A stretch of DNA of 64,000 bases from Omphalotus guepiniiformis (lineage: Eukaryota > Basidiomycota > Agaricomycetes > Agaricales > Omphalotaceae). This document shows, piece after piece, positions 1 to 11,074 of this stretch (positions within the stretch are counted from its first letter, which is position 1; the number at the start of each line of letters is the position of its first letter). Below the pieces are notes generated by a model that did not search any database, was not told the origin of the DNA, and saw only the letters and a program-made list of their open reading frames with translations. Position numbers and translations under genes: made by a program. The stretch lies in contig JAQOOI010000076.1 of assembly GCA_028554645.1 (NCBI GenBank), forward strand, positions 496,001 to 560,000, given 5' to 3'.

Positions 1-1049
1 GGTTCACTCGCACTCGTATGAATTCTTTTTCGGTAGAGCTACGTATTTGCTGACTACTCTCAGTGATTGAAACAAGGCGCTTCATCGCTGTAGCCTGAAA
101 TGCAACCGTGGAGGAATCCTGAAAACACACCACACATTTTGCTCACGTCGGGTTTTCGACAGCGGTTTGAATGATCTACATTATACATAATTGGCATTGA
201 AATATTGATATCCGATCTTGCACATTTGTATTCTCGGACCCGCCTCAAGAAGGACCCACTGCTCAGTGCTGACTGCGCCTGTATGTTGAACCTCCTTGTA
301 GGTATAGGGAATGCTGTGTAAATCTTTGCCTGATCTCTTCTTGAATATCGTATCGAGACTACAGTACATGACTCTGAGTGACATTGAGTGTAGTTGAATG
401 CCGTGTGTAATTCAGTGATGGTTGCTCGACAAGACTTGAAGGCATATGATATAATAATATGACAGCCCGTCGCCCGATTCAAGATGATGAAGGGTTCGAC
501 GCTCCCTTGACGACTCGAGGCTTGTCTGATTAGAAGTAGTGTGCATGCCTTACCTCTTGGAGATACCGCACAGAATTATGATAGCGACAGCAGACGCACA
601 TATTTCTCTGATAACGTGTCAACGAGTGGAGTAAGATACCTTATGTACAGTTAGTGCGTCCAAACCTTTAAAGTATTGGCGCAAAACGTCGAAACGAAAC
701 ATCGAGGCATTCGAAGATTAAGAATCGAGAATTCTTTGGACGCCGTGACGCGGAAGATGACAAAATCCGGCAATCCGAATATTTCGACATTCGAGTATTG
801 ATTCGGTTAGTATAATCAATTAAAGATAGGTATAATTTGAAACAAATGTCATTTGCAGCCAAAATACATTGTGGTGTGCGACATATGCTGTCTAATGCAA
901 AGTCCATAGGGTGTCCGTGGTACAGATGATGAGCAGGATGCGAGAGATACAGAATAGGAGATGACCAGCAGGTTACAACAAATCGAAAGCAAGACAGCAA
1001 GTACAACATGATATACAACCCCAAAGGGTAATTTCGTGGAATGTGGTCA
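1..1049. other. Left-edge region without a supportable gene
   Basis: Open frames here are short and show no family motif, biased composition or plausible chain of exons. The right part is the 3' flank of the minus-strand gene that ends at 1050. Confidence 0.5.
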
Positions 1050-1770
1050 CTACTTAGTAGAACATTTACCATTGCGTTTTCGAGGAGACCTCTGTTTGCG
1101 CGGAGAACGTTGGAGATAATCCAGGTAGCAGTCGTCATAATTTCTGAAGACACAAGATTGATTTTCATCATATTCCGAAAGGGTTGCCCAGACACAATGC
1201 CACCGAGGATTTTCGCCTGCAAATTTGAAAGCCACGCCTGCAGTAGATAATGAGCACAGTAAGCAAATTAGGAGTGCAAGTGCGCGTACCCATATGGTTT
1301 TGATCCCAGCGCAAATCGGCAGAATGATTGTGATCGAGTTTCCGCTCAAAGGCTTTGTCACAAAGCTTGATTAGAGCACAGTCGATGATTTCAAGATCAA
1401 CAACTCCTTGACTAGCCAGGAGTTCAAAGGTAGAGTCCATCTCAAGCTCCTTGGGCACACCTCTCCAGCGAGGATTGTACCCATCGACAAGCACTTGGGC
1501 GGTGGTGTTGTCGGAGAAATCAAGAGTGAGGGCAGGATGAACCGGAGACCTGGAAAGACGGATAAGAGTCTTTCCAACGAGCTCATCAGGATCTATGCTG
1601 CAACCGAGTTAGAAACGACAGATATTAGAGAACATGAGGAGAACGAACCCAATAGACTCCAAACGAGAAAGGGGAGGGGGACGGACTCTCTTCTTCCTTG
1701 GAGTGAGAGGGGGTTGAGAAGAAGAAGAAGAATTGGAAGATGTCACCGAGGCAAGATCGTCGTCGCGCAT
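1050..1770 (-). CDS. Uncharacterised 205-aa fungal protein
   Basis: I do not recognise a named function. Three exons (1770-1649, 1597-1290, 1237-1050) join in frame to exactly 206 codons. Both introns are GT-AG; the first has a CTAAC branch site. The N-terminus is a Ser-rich and basic leader (about residues 1-38). The middle (about 42-140) is a compact domain with segments such as DPDELVGKTLIRL, LVDGYNPRWRGVPKELEMD and DCALIKLCDKAFERK. The C-terminal exon reads FKFAGENPRWHCVWATL. The composition is that of a soluble protein; no signal peptide or membrane segment is seen. The ATG was chosen because upstream codons in this frame are a hydrophobic, intron-like run. It is divergent to the MAPKK gene, with 261 bp between start codons. 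Confidence 0.7.
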
Positions 1771-1839
1771 TGGATACAGTGGAAGAGGAAGAGCAGGAAG
1801 ACTCTGGCAGAGTGATAAAAGTGGAAGGCCACGAGTAGC

Positions 1840-1950
1840 GCTCAAAGATAAACAACAGCAAACATGATGAATTTGGAAGAGCTCAAAGATAAATAACAGC
1901 AAATAAACTGAAAGCCACGAGCAGAGGGCTTAGAAGTAAACAACAGCAAG
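1840..1950. repeat. Imperfect direct repeats in a divergent promoter
   Basis: The motif GCTCAAAGATAAAYAACAGC occurs at 1840 and again at 1881. A weaker third copy (AGTAAACAACAGCAAG) lies near 1933-1949. The repeats sit between the start codons of the minus gene at 1770 and the plus gene at 2032, so they may lie in a shared promoter or a 5' UTR. Confidence 0.55.
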
Positions 1951-2031
1951 CATCCTAAATAGGAAGTAAGCCAAAGATACACAAGCAGAATAATAGCAGA
2001 GATGGGTGGGAGTTGACAACGTTGATTCATT

Positions 2032-3772
2032 ATGATGCAGACACATACGACTATGCAAAGGCCTGCAGGGCCTCGCAACGGTCCAAGACCTCCTCCTCGT
2101 TCCCCTTCTCCTTCTCCTAATCCTCCTTTCTTAGAGACTCCTCCTCTCGTCATCAACAAGGGTCCGAAACCTACTTTAGATTCTTCCCTTTCTCCTCCCG
2201 CTGCTCCTCATTCAAGGTCTACAACTCCTCTTACTCTCAACATTCCTCGTTCTCGTTCTCGTACACCTACTCCTAAGCCTCATATTCAGATTGCTATCCC
2301 TTTGGCTCCGCAGATCGCTGACGGATACTACGGTGGTGGTCCAAAAGAAACAGCCGCCCAAAACTCTGGGGGTTCAGCAGACGATGGCACTATACGTCCC
2401 GCCGATCAGGCGACTGCCCATCCGGCATCCAGTGAGACAACCGGCCCGCTTTCTGACATCCGTGGATTGGTCAATGAGCTCGATGCTCTTCCCGCTTCTT
2501 CTTCCTCCCATCTCAATTGGTCGGATGATGTTCTCGAGGTCATATCTCGCCTCGGCGAGGGTGCAGGTGGTGCCGTGCACAAGGTTAAGGACAAAAGGAC
2601 GGGGAAGATCATAGCTCGCAAGACTATCACTACTCGTGAGGCGCCCATGAAGCAGCTTCTGCGGGAATTGTCCATCATCTCATCTACAAAACATGTCAAT
2701 ATCATTCAGTTTCATGGCGCTTATATGTCTCCTTCATCTAGTGAAGTAAAGATCTTGATGGACTATTGCGAGGGCGGCAGTTTAGAGGCAGTGGGAAAAC
2801 GCATCAAAGAGCGAGGTGCAATAGTAGGAGAGAAGATTGCAGGTCGTCTTGCGGAGGGGGTCAGTAGAAATACTGCGTTTCATTCTAAGACTGACCGGTT
2901 TCCGTCAAGGTATTGCAAGGACTCGCCTATCTACACACGAAGAAGACTATTCATCGAGACATCAAACCTTCCAACATACTGTTATCGCGTCAGGGAATCG
3001 TTAAACTGTGCGACTTTGGCGTGTCTGGTGAGCTTGTGGGTTCGTTAGCGTACACGTTTACAGGGACCAGTTTCTATATGGCTGTCAGTATCCCTGCTCT
3101 GGTTCTCCCTACGTAGTTTTAACGCGCTGCTCTTCTTAGCCGGAGCGAATTACAGGTCACAAATATTCTATCCGATCAGATGTTTGGTCAACGGGTATTT
3201 CGCTACTAGAACTGGTCCAGAATCGATTTCCATTCCCTAGCGATCTGCCTCCCATCGAGTTGATGATGTACATTACGGCCGGGGAGGTACGTGCGGTGCT
3301 ATGTGACCCTTCTGTCTGCCTCACTTATTTAATACGTTTTTTTAATAGCCGCCTCAGCTTGAAGACGAAGAGGGCGTTCAATGGAGCGATGACATGAAGG
3401 ACTTCATCAAGCAGGCGTAAGTATTGCTGCCCTGCTTTGCACGGCATCAATTTCTTACATGTGTGGTTTCTAGCTTGACGGTTGATGCCACGAGACGACC
3501 CACACCGAAAGACATGCTGATGCATCCCTGGATCGTTGGCGTAATGAAGCAGGAGGTTCATATGCATAAATGGATACGACAGGTTTGGGGCTGGAAAAAA
3601 TCTGATGGCCAATCCAGAGACGAGTATGTGTATCAAATTCAGGTCTTGCGTTCAGTCTAATACGATCCCTCTCAGTGCCAGCCTATCTCGACCAAGCACC
3701 GCCGACGGTCGACCATCGTCAAGTCACCGTTCAGACTCACCTGAGTCGCTGCCTAAAAGTGACGGCAGCTGA
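2032..3772 (+). CDS. MKK1: MAP kinase kinase, Mkk1/2 type (cell-wall integrity)
   Basis: Dual-specificity kinase that phosphorylates a MAP kinase. Six exons (2032-2859, 2910-3083, 3140-3286, 3349-3416, 3474-3623, 3676-3772) give 487 residues. Residues 1-150 are a Pro/Ser/Arg-rich leader. The kinase domain follows, with a glycine loop ([12 protein letters not shown]), lysine (IIARKTI), catalytic loop ([10 protein letters not shown]), DFG and the MEK-type activation segment [16 protein letters not shown] with its SxxxT pair. HPWI marks the C-lobe end, and a Ser/Pro tail follows. The segment around [14 protein letters not shown] resembles Mkk1/2 of the cell-wall integrity cascade more than Ste7 or Pbs2; that assignment is by family memory. 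The first intron ends in AAG. Other in-frame ATGs lie just after 2032, so the exact start is uncertain. Confidence 0.9.
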
Positions 3773-6767
3773 TGGCCAGCTCGGTGGCTGCCCCAAATAC
3801 CCTGCTGCAGACTCAGTGAGCGATCCCTTGCACAGCTTTTTCCTGCATGCGTAGCGTCCGTCTGCCTCTCCGTTCCATTCCAGCTGGGCAAGATCTGTGT
3901 CGACGAAGCTTCTTCCCATATTCCAACCAATTACACACATACTGATATACAATCTCTACTTTGCAATACGCTTTAAACACAGTCGGACTGCTTTTTCAAT
4001 GCTTTAGGTTGTTTCCAGGTTGCTGCGGATATTTTTTTTTCTGTGTGTGCTACACATACGTATTCATCATAATGTACAACACAACGGCTGTCTTTTTTCG
4101 TATCGGCTTGTATGTTGAAGATGTTTGAGAACATCGCCGTGCTTCTGGGCGGTAAATAGCTAGTATTTAATAGAAATTGTCGTCGGCGATACAATCTCTT
4201 TAAATTTCTACCTGTATCCCTTTCAGCTTTCAGTTTATAGATTTTTGGAGCAGCAACACATTGTCCAGAAATCTGGAAAGAAGCATTCCGGCAGAACTCC
4301 GGACCGGATAATGACATCAGATAATCTCAAGATGCCCGGAATTTCATGAACGACCCTGAACGCTTCCTTGTATCAATTTGTGATTGACAGTAAAAGCGAG
4401 GTGAAACGCGGGGACCAACTAACATATATAAGAGTATACTCGGCAGAGTCGGCTACTGTATATACTGACCCGTCACTGGAAAGCTGGCAAACCATCGTAT
4501 GCCAGTTTCTTTTAAACCTTGCGGGAGCTGAAAGATCGCTGGTGTGGGGCCAGGTCTGATATTACACGCAACACGTATCAGGATCGACTTGATAAGTAAA
4601 AGGTCGTGCGACGGATGCTCCTTTAGGCAAGTTATGTCTAATCTTATGGGCGAACCTAGTTCTGCAACCCGGAAAAGTCCTTGAATTTGACAAATTCTAT
4701 TAAAGCAAGCAGTTTACTGGCCGCCCCAAGGAATTTAGAGTCGTTCATTCGAGCCTAATAGTCCTAGCTCTCCATGTACATAGATAGGTGCACCTACTAT
4801 GATATGCGGCTCGGCATGATTGAAGTACAGCCACTTGACTTTGCCGTCAAGCTTTTTGATGTAGATAAATGATCGACTGGCGAAGGAAGAGCGGTACATG
4901 ATCGTGATTTCGTGTAAGGCATAAGCGACTCAACAAAGTGTCCCGGGAGAGAGCGTAAGACGCTTCAAGCAGAAGTGACGATGTATCTTGTCATTCCAGC
5001 ATCGGAGTCGGCACTGGCTCGAGTCCCAAAATACACCGGAAATCAGCGTCAATGAGGGTGCCGCTGCAATCTACCCGAAGACTAGATAGCTGTTATAGCA
5101 GACAGGTCCCCCTCATGATATTCAGAGGCTGCGGGACATGAAGAAATTTCACCACGGTCGCCCTCCAAGATATATTGTATATATAAATCCGCCATCAGGT
5201 CGCATACCCACCGGTGTTCATGGCTGTGAAATTATCATCTTCTAGGATGAGTAGGGAAGGAGTTTTGATTTGACTAAATCCCTTGAGCGATATCGACGGT
5301 GTTCCCATGAATATCATATAGACTCCGGCGGTACGTTATGCCCACATAAAAAACACAGGTCTTCCTAAACGTGCTGTACGTCGACACGAACCAACCATGA
5401 TTCTGCTGTAATCCGAAACTTGGGGTTTGCAGTGGGATGCAAGTGAGTCGAATGTTCCCTGTAGGAGGTATTATATTTCACAAAACATATATGTTTTTCT
5501 CGCTGTTCTTTCTCCATTCAATCGTCCCTGCGCGCTCTCAGAGTGTCCGAGGAGTAAGGCCAACAAAGACATACAGGGGCGCTGCCGCTGATTTGGAAAT
5601 AAACAAGGCTTTTTTTGTGTCATCGCATGTCCAATACTTTGTCAGAGAGTCTTGATGCGCCTACATACAGCATCTGGCCCGATCATACCAGGACAGTTCG
5701 GGCCCCCTTTGAACCATTTATACTGGAAAAAACCGCGAAAAAAAGAAAGTCAGTATCTATGTGTTCCCACTTTTTTACGTCAAAGTCATGCGATAAAAGA
5801 AGTAGCTCGGGAACTCGGAGGCGCCCACAAAGAACGGCCGAGAAAACGGAGGCTCAGGACGTACGGAAGACGCATGTCCCCACCGATGTAATATTGTAAA
5901 CTTGGAGCATATGATGCGTTGACCGGTCAAGGACTGGAACAGCAGCGAGACATGTGCCAGAATTATTATGTACTAATCATTTTCTATGATGGCTTCTGGC
6001 TTTCTGAGGACCATGGTGCGGTTTACTCGCCATTTGCACATGTCTAATTGTTTTTTGATGAATATAATTGAATTGACATATGGTTCGGGGCTGAGAACAC
6101 CGCTGTGAACATGAAACACTAAGCGGAAGATTGCAGGCAGGAAGACAAATTGATAAAACAGGACAGCAGAACAGAGGAGAAGAGAAGGAGGAGACAGGAA
6201 GGCAAGTAATTGGAGACGGACAAACAGAAAAAAAAGAAAAAGATTGAAACTGTAACGATGGAGCAAATAATAACAAATATCTGATCGGAACAAAAACTGC
6301 GCCCCGCCACAACCAAAACAGGCAACAACGCATCAGGGCAAAAAAAAAATACCCAGAAGATGTGGACATCCTTCTCGAAGGCGTGGAGGGAAAGTGTGCG
6401 ACAAGAGATGGAACAAAGAGGGAAAGAAAGATATAGTGATAGCAAGACAGGATAAAATAAAGCAGAGAAAGACACGGAAAAGAGAGTGAAAGGAAAGGGA
6501 GGCGCATCTGCAGGGAAATCAGGTGAAGGGGGGACAAGCTGGGATGGGTGCTTTGTTACACGCTCCGCGACCCTTAGATCTGATATTCGGTGATCCACGG
6601 TTGGCTGACCCGTAAACATTGGCGGACCCCAATTCATTTTTGTCTTCTTTCTTCGATCCTTTATAACTTCTCTTTCCTCTTCCTCTTCTTCCTCTGCGTT
6701 GAGTTGTATGACTGAAAACATGTCCTAGTCTGTTTTTCTTTTTTTTCTTTCCTTATGTCTATTTCTC
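3773..6767. other. Long gene-poor interval
   Basis: Nearly 3 kb with no supportable coding gene. ORFs here are under 200 codons, lack motifs, and do not chain through good splice sites. TATA-like sequences occur at about 4422-4432 and 5168-5182 without a recognisable gene downstream. The part at 6120-6530 is strongly purine-rich on the plus strand. The last 100 bases before the next gene are pyrimidine-rich, as is common just upstream of fungal start codons. Confidence 0.5.
6120..6530. repeat. Purine-rich low-complexity tract
   Basis: About 400 bases in which the plus strand is mostly A and G (runs of GAGA, AAAGA, GGAGGA). It is not a tandem repeat of one unit. The minus strand is open for up to 200 codons, but the translation is Ser/Leu/Phe-rich low complexity expected from CT-rich DNA, so I do not call a gene. 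Confidence 0.55.
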
Positions 6768-7892
6768 ATGTTTTTCTCATCTTCGTCTTATTCTTCTAGT
6801 CCTCCTGCTCCTCATTACTTGCCCCCTCCTCCCAACTATTATTCCGCCCCGCATGTCGCTCACAGCCAGCCTCACGTCGTTTCTCCTCCCTTGCGTCAGG
6901 AAACTGCTCAGCAGCGAAAGCGTCCAAAATATACCCGTAGCAAGACTGGTTGTCTCACCTGTCGTGTCAAGAAAATCAAGGTTTGGCGTCGCCTACACGT
7001 CCGCCTGATGTTTTTGTCGTGACCTTGCTTCCTGTCCAGTGTGACGAAACAAAGCCAAATTGTATGAGGTGTACGCACGGTCAGAGAGATGTACGTCTCC
7101 TGTGCTGTGTTCCGTGTTCTAATCAGGTCCTGATGCTCAGCTCCGTTTAATAGTGTACTTGGCCGGAGGGGGTGCCTACGCGCAAAAAGTTGACAACTCG
7201 TAAGGATTCTGTCGATGGTAGACCTTCTACTGCAGGCTCGTCTATATCGGATGGTTCTACGCCTCCTACGAGGGATCGTACTCCTCCGTCAAGGCTCCAA
7301 CCTCACGACCTCGGTTTACCGCCTCTTGCATCGAGGAGGCCTTCTGAGTTGAGATCATCCATTGGTTTTGATAGATTACACTAAATATCATCGCAAAGTG
7401 AGCCCTACTTGCAACTGCATCCTATTCCTGCGGAACCTGTTGGTTTGCGCCGTCACGGGTAAGGCAGTACAGTTTTCTTGCACTGACGTTCTATTCGCTC
7501 CACGCGCCGTAGTAGCGATCGCTTTGCATATTCGCACCCGTCGAACTCGAGCTCGAGCTCAGCCCTGGTTAATCCTCTTCCTGACCCAGCCGCCTATGCC
7601 CAAACTCGTTACGACCATTCATACCCAAACTCCTCTCATACCTCCTCTGCTCGTCCTAATTACAGTCCTGGCATTCGCCCCCTTGAGCATCTCTCTCCTG
7701 TCGGTCAGTGGCATGCTCCTCCGCCTCTCCTCGCCCCTGGGGGCAATGTTGAGCCCTACGTAAGAACACTTCAATCTCTCCTTTCTGTTTGGATTCGTCC
7801 TTATTATTTGTCCTGCACAGTATCAGCACTTGCCTTCCAGGAACATGATGGGTCATGGATCTCCCAATGAGCAGCATCATCGATACCAGTAA
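6768..7892 (+). CDS. Zn2Cys6 (GAL4-type) transcription factor, short form
   Basis: Probable sequence-specific nuclear transcription regulator. Six exons (6768-6980, 7040-7090, 7154-7347, 7399-7458, 7513-7759, 7821-7892) give 278 residues. A Ser/Pro/Tyr-rich leader is followed by the zinc cluster at about residues 60-90, with spacing C-x2-C-x6-C-x6-C-x2-C-x6-C (GCLTCRVKKIKC and CMRC visible). The rest is Ser/Pro-rich with no fungal_trans domain. An in-frame TAA at 7382-7384 is removed by a 51-nt intron (7348-7398, donor GTTGAG, acceptor AAG), which joins RRPSD to EPYLQLHP. Target genes cannot be told from the sequence. Confidence 0.85.
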
Positions 7893-8877
7893 AAACTTTT
7901 TTTCCCCTTTTTGTAACGACTCATTTTCCATGCACGACAAAACCTTAAAGAAATGACTATACCACAACATATCATCTCTCTTTGTTCAAGCTCATGCACT
8001 ATTGGACTCAAAGTCCCTAGTCTCATTCTGGCGTTGCTAGAGCTGCGGCCGTGCGCGGCAGTTAGGACGAGGATCATGATGTGCTAATTTATTGGCAATA
8101 CCTGGAACTTGATCGAATTTTAGACTGTACATACTTACATATTCCACTTATTTGTATTCTACTGGATTTTGCACAACTATTATTACATGTTATGAATTTT
8201 GCCCTTTTTTTTTTTTTTGAGTCGGGTAATATCTTTTCGAGGAACGCGCACTTTGACTTGAGTGGAGGTATCGGTTGGTATCGGGTGAGGCTGGCGAGGG
8301 CTGGTGAGGGCCAGCGGCGGGAGTTTACTTGCCAAGCGTCGTGTAACAAGCGATCACAAGCGACCTCGACTATCCAAGATTCATGACGTATATACACTGT
8401 ATACGTATACATATACCCTTGAGGTGGAATACATACAACATGTCGCCGCTCCGACTCGGAACACACAGAACAACCAGGACAGGTGATCCGCCCGGCGGGA
8501 GGCATCAGAGAGTGCGCAATCTTGGGCACAGACGGTCTCCGCTTTCTACTTGTCGATACTGTTAGAGTATGAGCATGATTGAACCGCTTACCATACCGAC
8601 TCGACCGTTATATCACTGTCAGTACTGGCTGCTGAGTAACTCGTCGCTTGTCTATTGATCACTTTCACTAGTCTACATGATAAGTTTGTTGAAACTGAGT
8701 TACTCGACGCTCGCCTTCAAAAATGCAAGGACGCCGCGTCTTCTGGCACTCCTTGACTCGTTATATCAGCCCTGCCCTGACCTCAGCTTTGCCATGCTTC
8801 TGTTCTAAGCATTCAGCACTCACCAAGAATTTGCTCATCTAGGAAAAACAGACAGTGGCGTTCAGCGCCCACTCGGT
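7893..8877. other. Intergenic region, nothing supportable
   Basis: Only short frames without motifs. It contains a T-rich run near 8205-8218 and alternating TATACGTATACATATA near 8398-8416. No gene or RNA is recognised. Confidence 0.45.
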
Positions 8878-9500
8878 TTAAAGCAGCCCAATAGACGTAC
8901 AGTATCCAAGTGTGGCGCTGCTCTCTGCGTAGCTATCTGGTCCTTGTGTACTCATACTTGATCTGGAATACACCAAGACACCGGTGAAAATCGTGGCTTC
9001 CGGATTTCCCCTTTCAAATCTCGTTCCAGGCACAGTGTAAATTGATACCTTAGACCTAGAGGCAGATGTGATATTAAATACCAATTCTTTCATAAATGAA
9101 CAAGACACGACGGCGCTGAGCGCACCGAATGGAGGTTGAACACCGTCTTGAACGTGTTGGCAGATACACAAAAGAGCCGTCCGTGCTGGACTACTGGAAT
9201 GCACACAGTCAGATTGAGAATGTGTAAATGAACGCTTACCGAAGATACCTTAATGAGCGTGGCACATATCCGAGTTCGGGTCCGTGAGGCGTCATTGTTA
9301 TTCCAAGTAAGTCAAGTTGGAGGAGGCAAGGGAACCTGTTAACAAAAGCAGCAAAATGACAGTCAATATGATGTGTTCATTGACAAACTTGAGACCGTCA
9401 CAACTGACAGACGATCTTCCTCGTGAGCATCGTGCACCAGTGCCACTGGTACAATGACTTGGCAACCTAGCCGGCTATTGGGCATTGCCTCGAGCCTCGA
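8878..9500 (-). CDS. Doubtful spliced gene, function unknown
   Basis: A minus-strand frame ending at 8878 can be extended in frame through a convincing GT-AG intron (donor GTAAGCG near 9238, acceptor CAG near 9193) into an upstream exon containing FPCLLQLDLLGITMT. A further intron with a TTAACAG acceptor may precede it. I could not find a convincing start codon or recognise a domain. The leucine pattern might fit a repeat-type protein such as an F-box/LRR protein, but that is a guess. It could also be noncoding. Confidence 0.22.
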
Positions 9501-9852
9501 TTCGATCGTCTCTCAGAGTCGATTACAATGCCAGATACCTGTCTTCTTGAGTAGATTGAGTCGGTGTCTGTTGGCAACTTGATAGCAGGTGACAGCGCTT
9601 GTGTCTTTTGAACATTATATGCCGATGAGTGAAGATCGCCAATCGACCGTGTAAACTGATAGTAGTCAGTTTTGAGAGTTCAAGTACCTCAATACCTGTA
9701 CAGGAAGGAACTCGGAACTGACAACAATGCAATATACTTACAAATGTGCATGCCCAGACAGTGGCCAGACTACATGTTTTTGACTGGTCAATGGTCATGG
9801 ACGCAAGAATTCGAAGCAACCAGGTTATGTAATGCGTGCATAGCCCCTAGAA

Positions 9853-10601
9853 ATGTCGCAAGGTAGTGACCGTCTTCCTCTACAGACGACACAGATTGAT
9901 AATGGGTACGTGAGCACAATCGACGTTCAGATAACTCATCCTGATACTTCATGGGGATGCTCATCTACCAAAGCTTCTGCCGAAGAGGTTTTCTTGAACG
10001 AACCGCACATCCCAAAGGAAAACTCCTTTGAAGCCTTTGGACAAGTATTGAAAGAGATAAAGGAAGCCATTATTCACTCCCGGCGGGACTGGGACAAACA
10101 TGAACCCAAGATGTGGTCCAGGGCAAGGGATGTTTCTGACGCGAATCTAGTTGGATTCACATTGGAGGTGAGTGCGCGGTAGTATTCGCGGGTCCGGAGC
10201 TATTCACAGCGTAGCGCTCTGATCGCAACATAGAACGACCTAGTCATTGTGCGTAGCGCACCAACTTCCTACGGGACCATTATTTTGGGCAAGATCAGAA
10301 TCCCTGCCATCAATGACGAAGAAGGAGAGGGATTCATTCATGTCAGGTATAGAGTCATTCACCGCACTAGCTTCAGAATAACGAGCTGAAATACATGGCA
10401 GGATTCATGATCCGCCAAACAGGGTGTGTATCTCGTTTATTCGCAAATGCAACCGTACATATCGACGCCTTCCAGGGGACAGAAGATGTCAAATTTCATT
10501 CCTTGTTCACCGATGAAGGGAACAAGAATGAGGACGGCCAACCTACTACTTGGCGTGCCATCCAAACCAAGGATACCCCTCTCGAGTTTTTCAATGAGTA
10601 A
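9853..10601 (+). CDS. Uncharacterised 191-aa protein
   Basis: Four exons (9853-10167, 10234-10346, 10402-10423, 10476-10601) join in frame to 192 codons. One exon is only 22 nt. The protein is soluble and acidic. Notable segments are GTIILGKIRIPAINDEEGEG, FIHVRIHDPPNR and the C-terminus TKDTPLEFFNE. The centre looks like a beta-rich domain. No signal peptide, membrane span or catalytic motif is visible. I believe similar small proteins occur in other mushroom genomes, but I cannot name the family or a function. It is convergent with the cyclin gene downstream. Confidence 0.72.
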
Positions 10602-11074
10602 ATCTAGTTGGAATTACACCTGTATTCTAGTGACACATGAGTATCAAGTTCAATATTAGACCAAGTTATTGCTTGTGGAGAAATAAGTGAAATTCTACCG
10701 GTTACAGCGTTAAGAGGAAAGAAATGCATACATTGATTCACGGTCAAACATACGGATATGAGTGCATAAGTTGTAGAGAGGTGCCGCCAGATCGAGTACT
10801 TAGTATGCCAGTACCACACTTGTACATGCAAAAAACAAATAGTGAACCGACACAATAATAAAAATCCACAGGCAGAACAGGATGTCTGATATACGTAACA
10901 AAGGAAAAATGAGAGAGAGAGAGAAACGGACAGAGGCAAAACTATACATTTGTGACACTGATACTGCATCAACGAATCCCGAAATGCTGAAGGAGAGAGA
11001 CAGGTGTCGTACGAAAGAAAAAGCAATCTCGCAATTGTCAAAGCAGCAGCCCTACGGACACCGCACCGATCCCA
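10602..11074. other. Convergent intergenic region
   Basis: Space between two convergent 3' ends. It has a purine run (GAGAGAGAGAGAAACGGACAG near 10911-10931) but no coding potential that survives inspection. Confidence 0.5.

Noticed and set aside
60..482. 140-codon minus-strand frame at the left edge
   Set aside because: Composition is random-like, with an overlapping frame open as well and no motif. A fragment of a gene from outside the window cannot be fully excluded.
484..510. tRNA-like B box (GGTTCGACGCTCC) near the left end
   Set aside because: No matching A box or cloverleaf arms at the proper distance.
5973..6721. Long minus-strand frames in the purine tract
   Set aside because: The translation is Ser/Phe/Leu-rich low complexity expected from CT-rich DNA, several frames are open at once, and no motif is seen.
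7382..7384. In-frame stop suggesting a broken Zn2Cys6 gene
   Set aside because: A 51-nt intron from 7348 to 7398 removes the stop and keeps frame, joining RRPSD to EPYLQLHP. Total exon length is exactly 279 codons.
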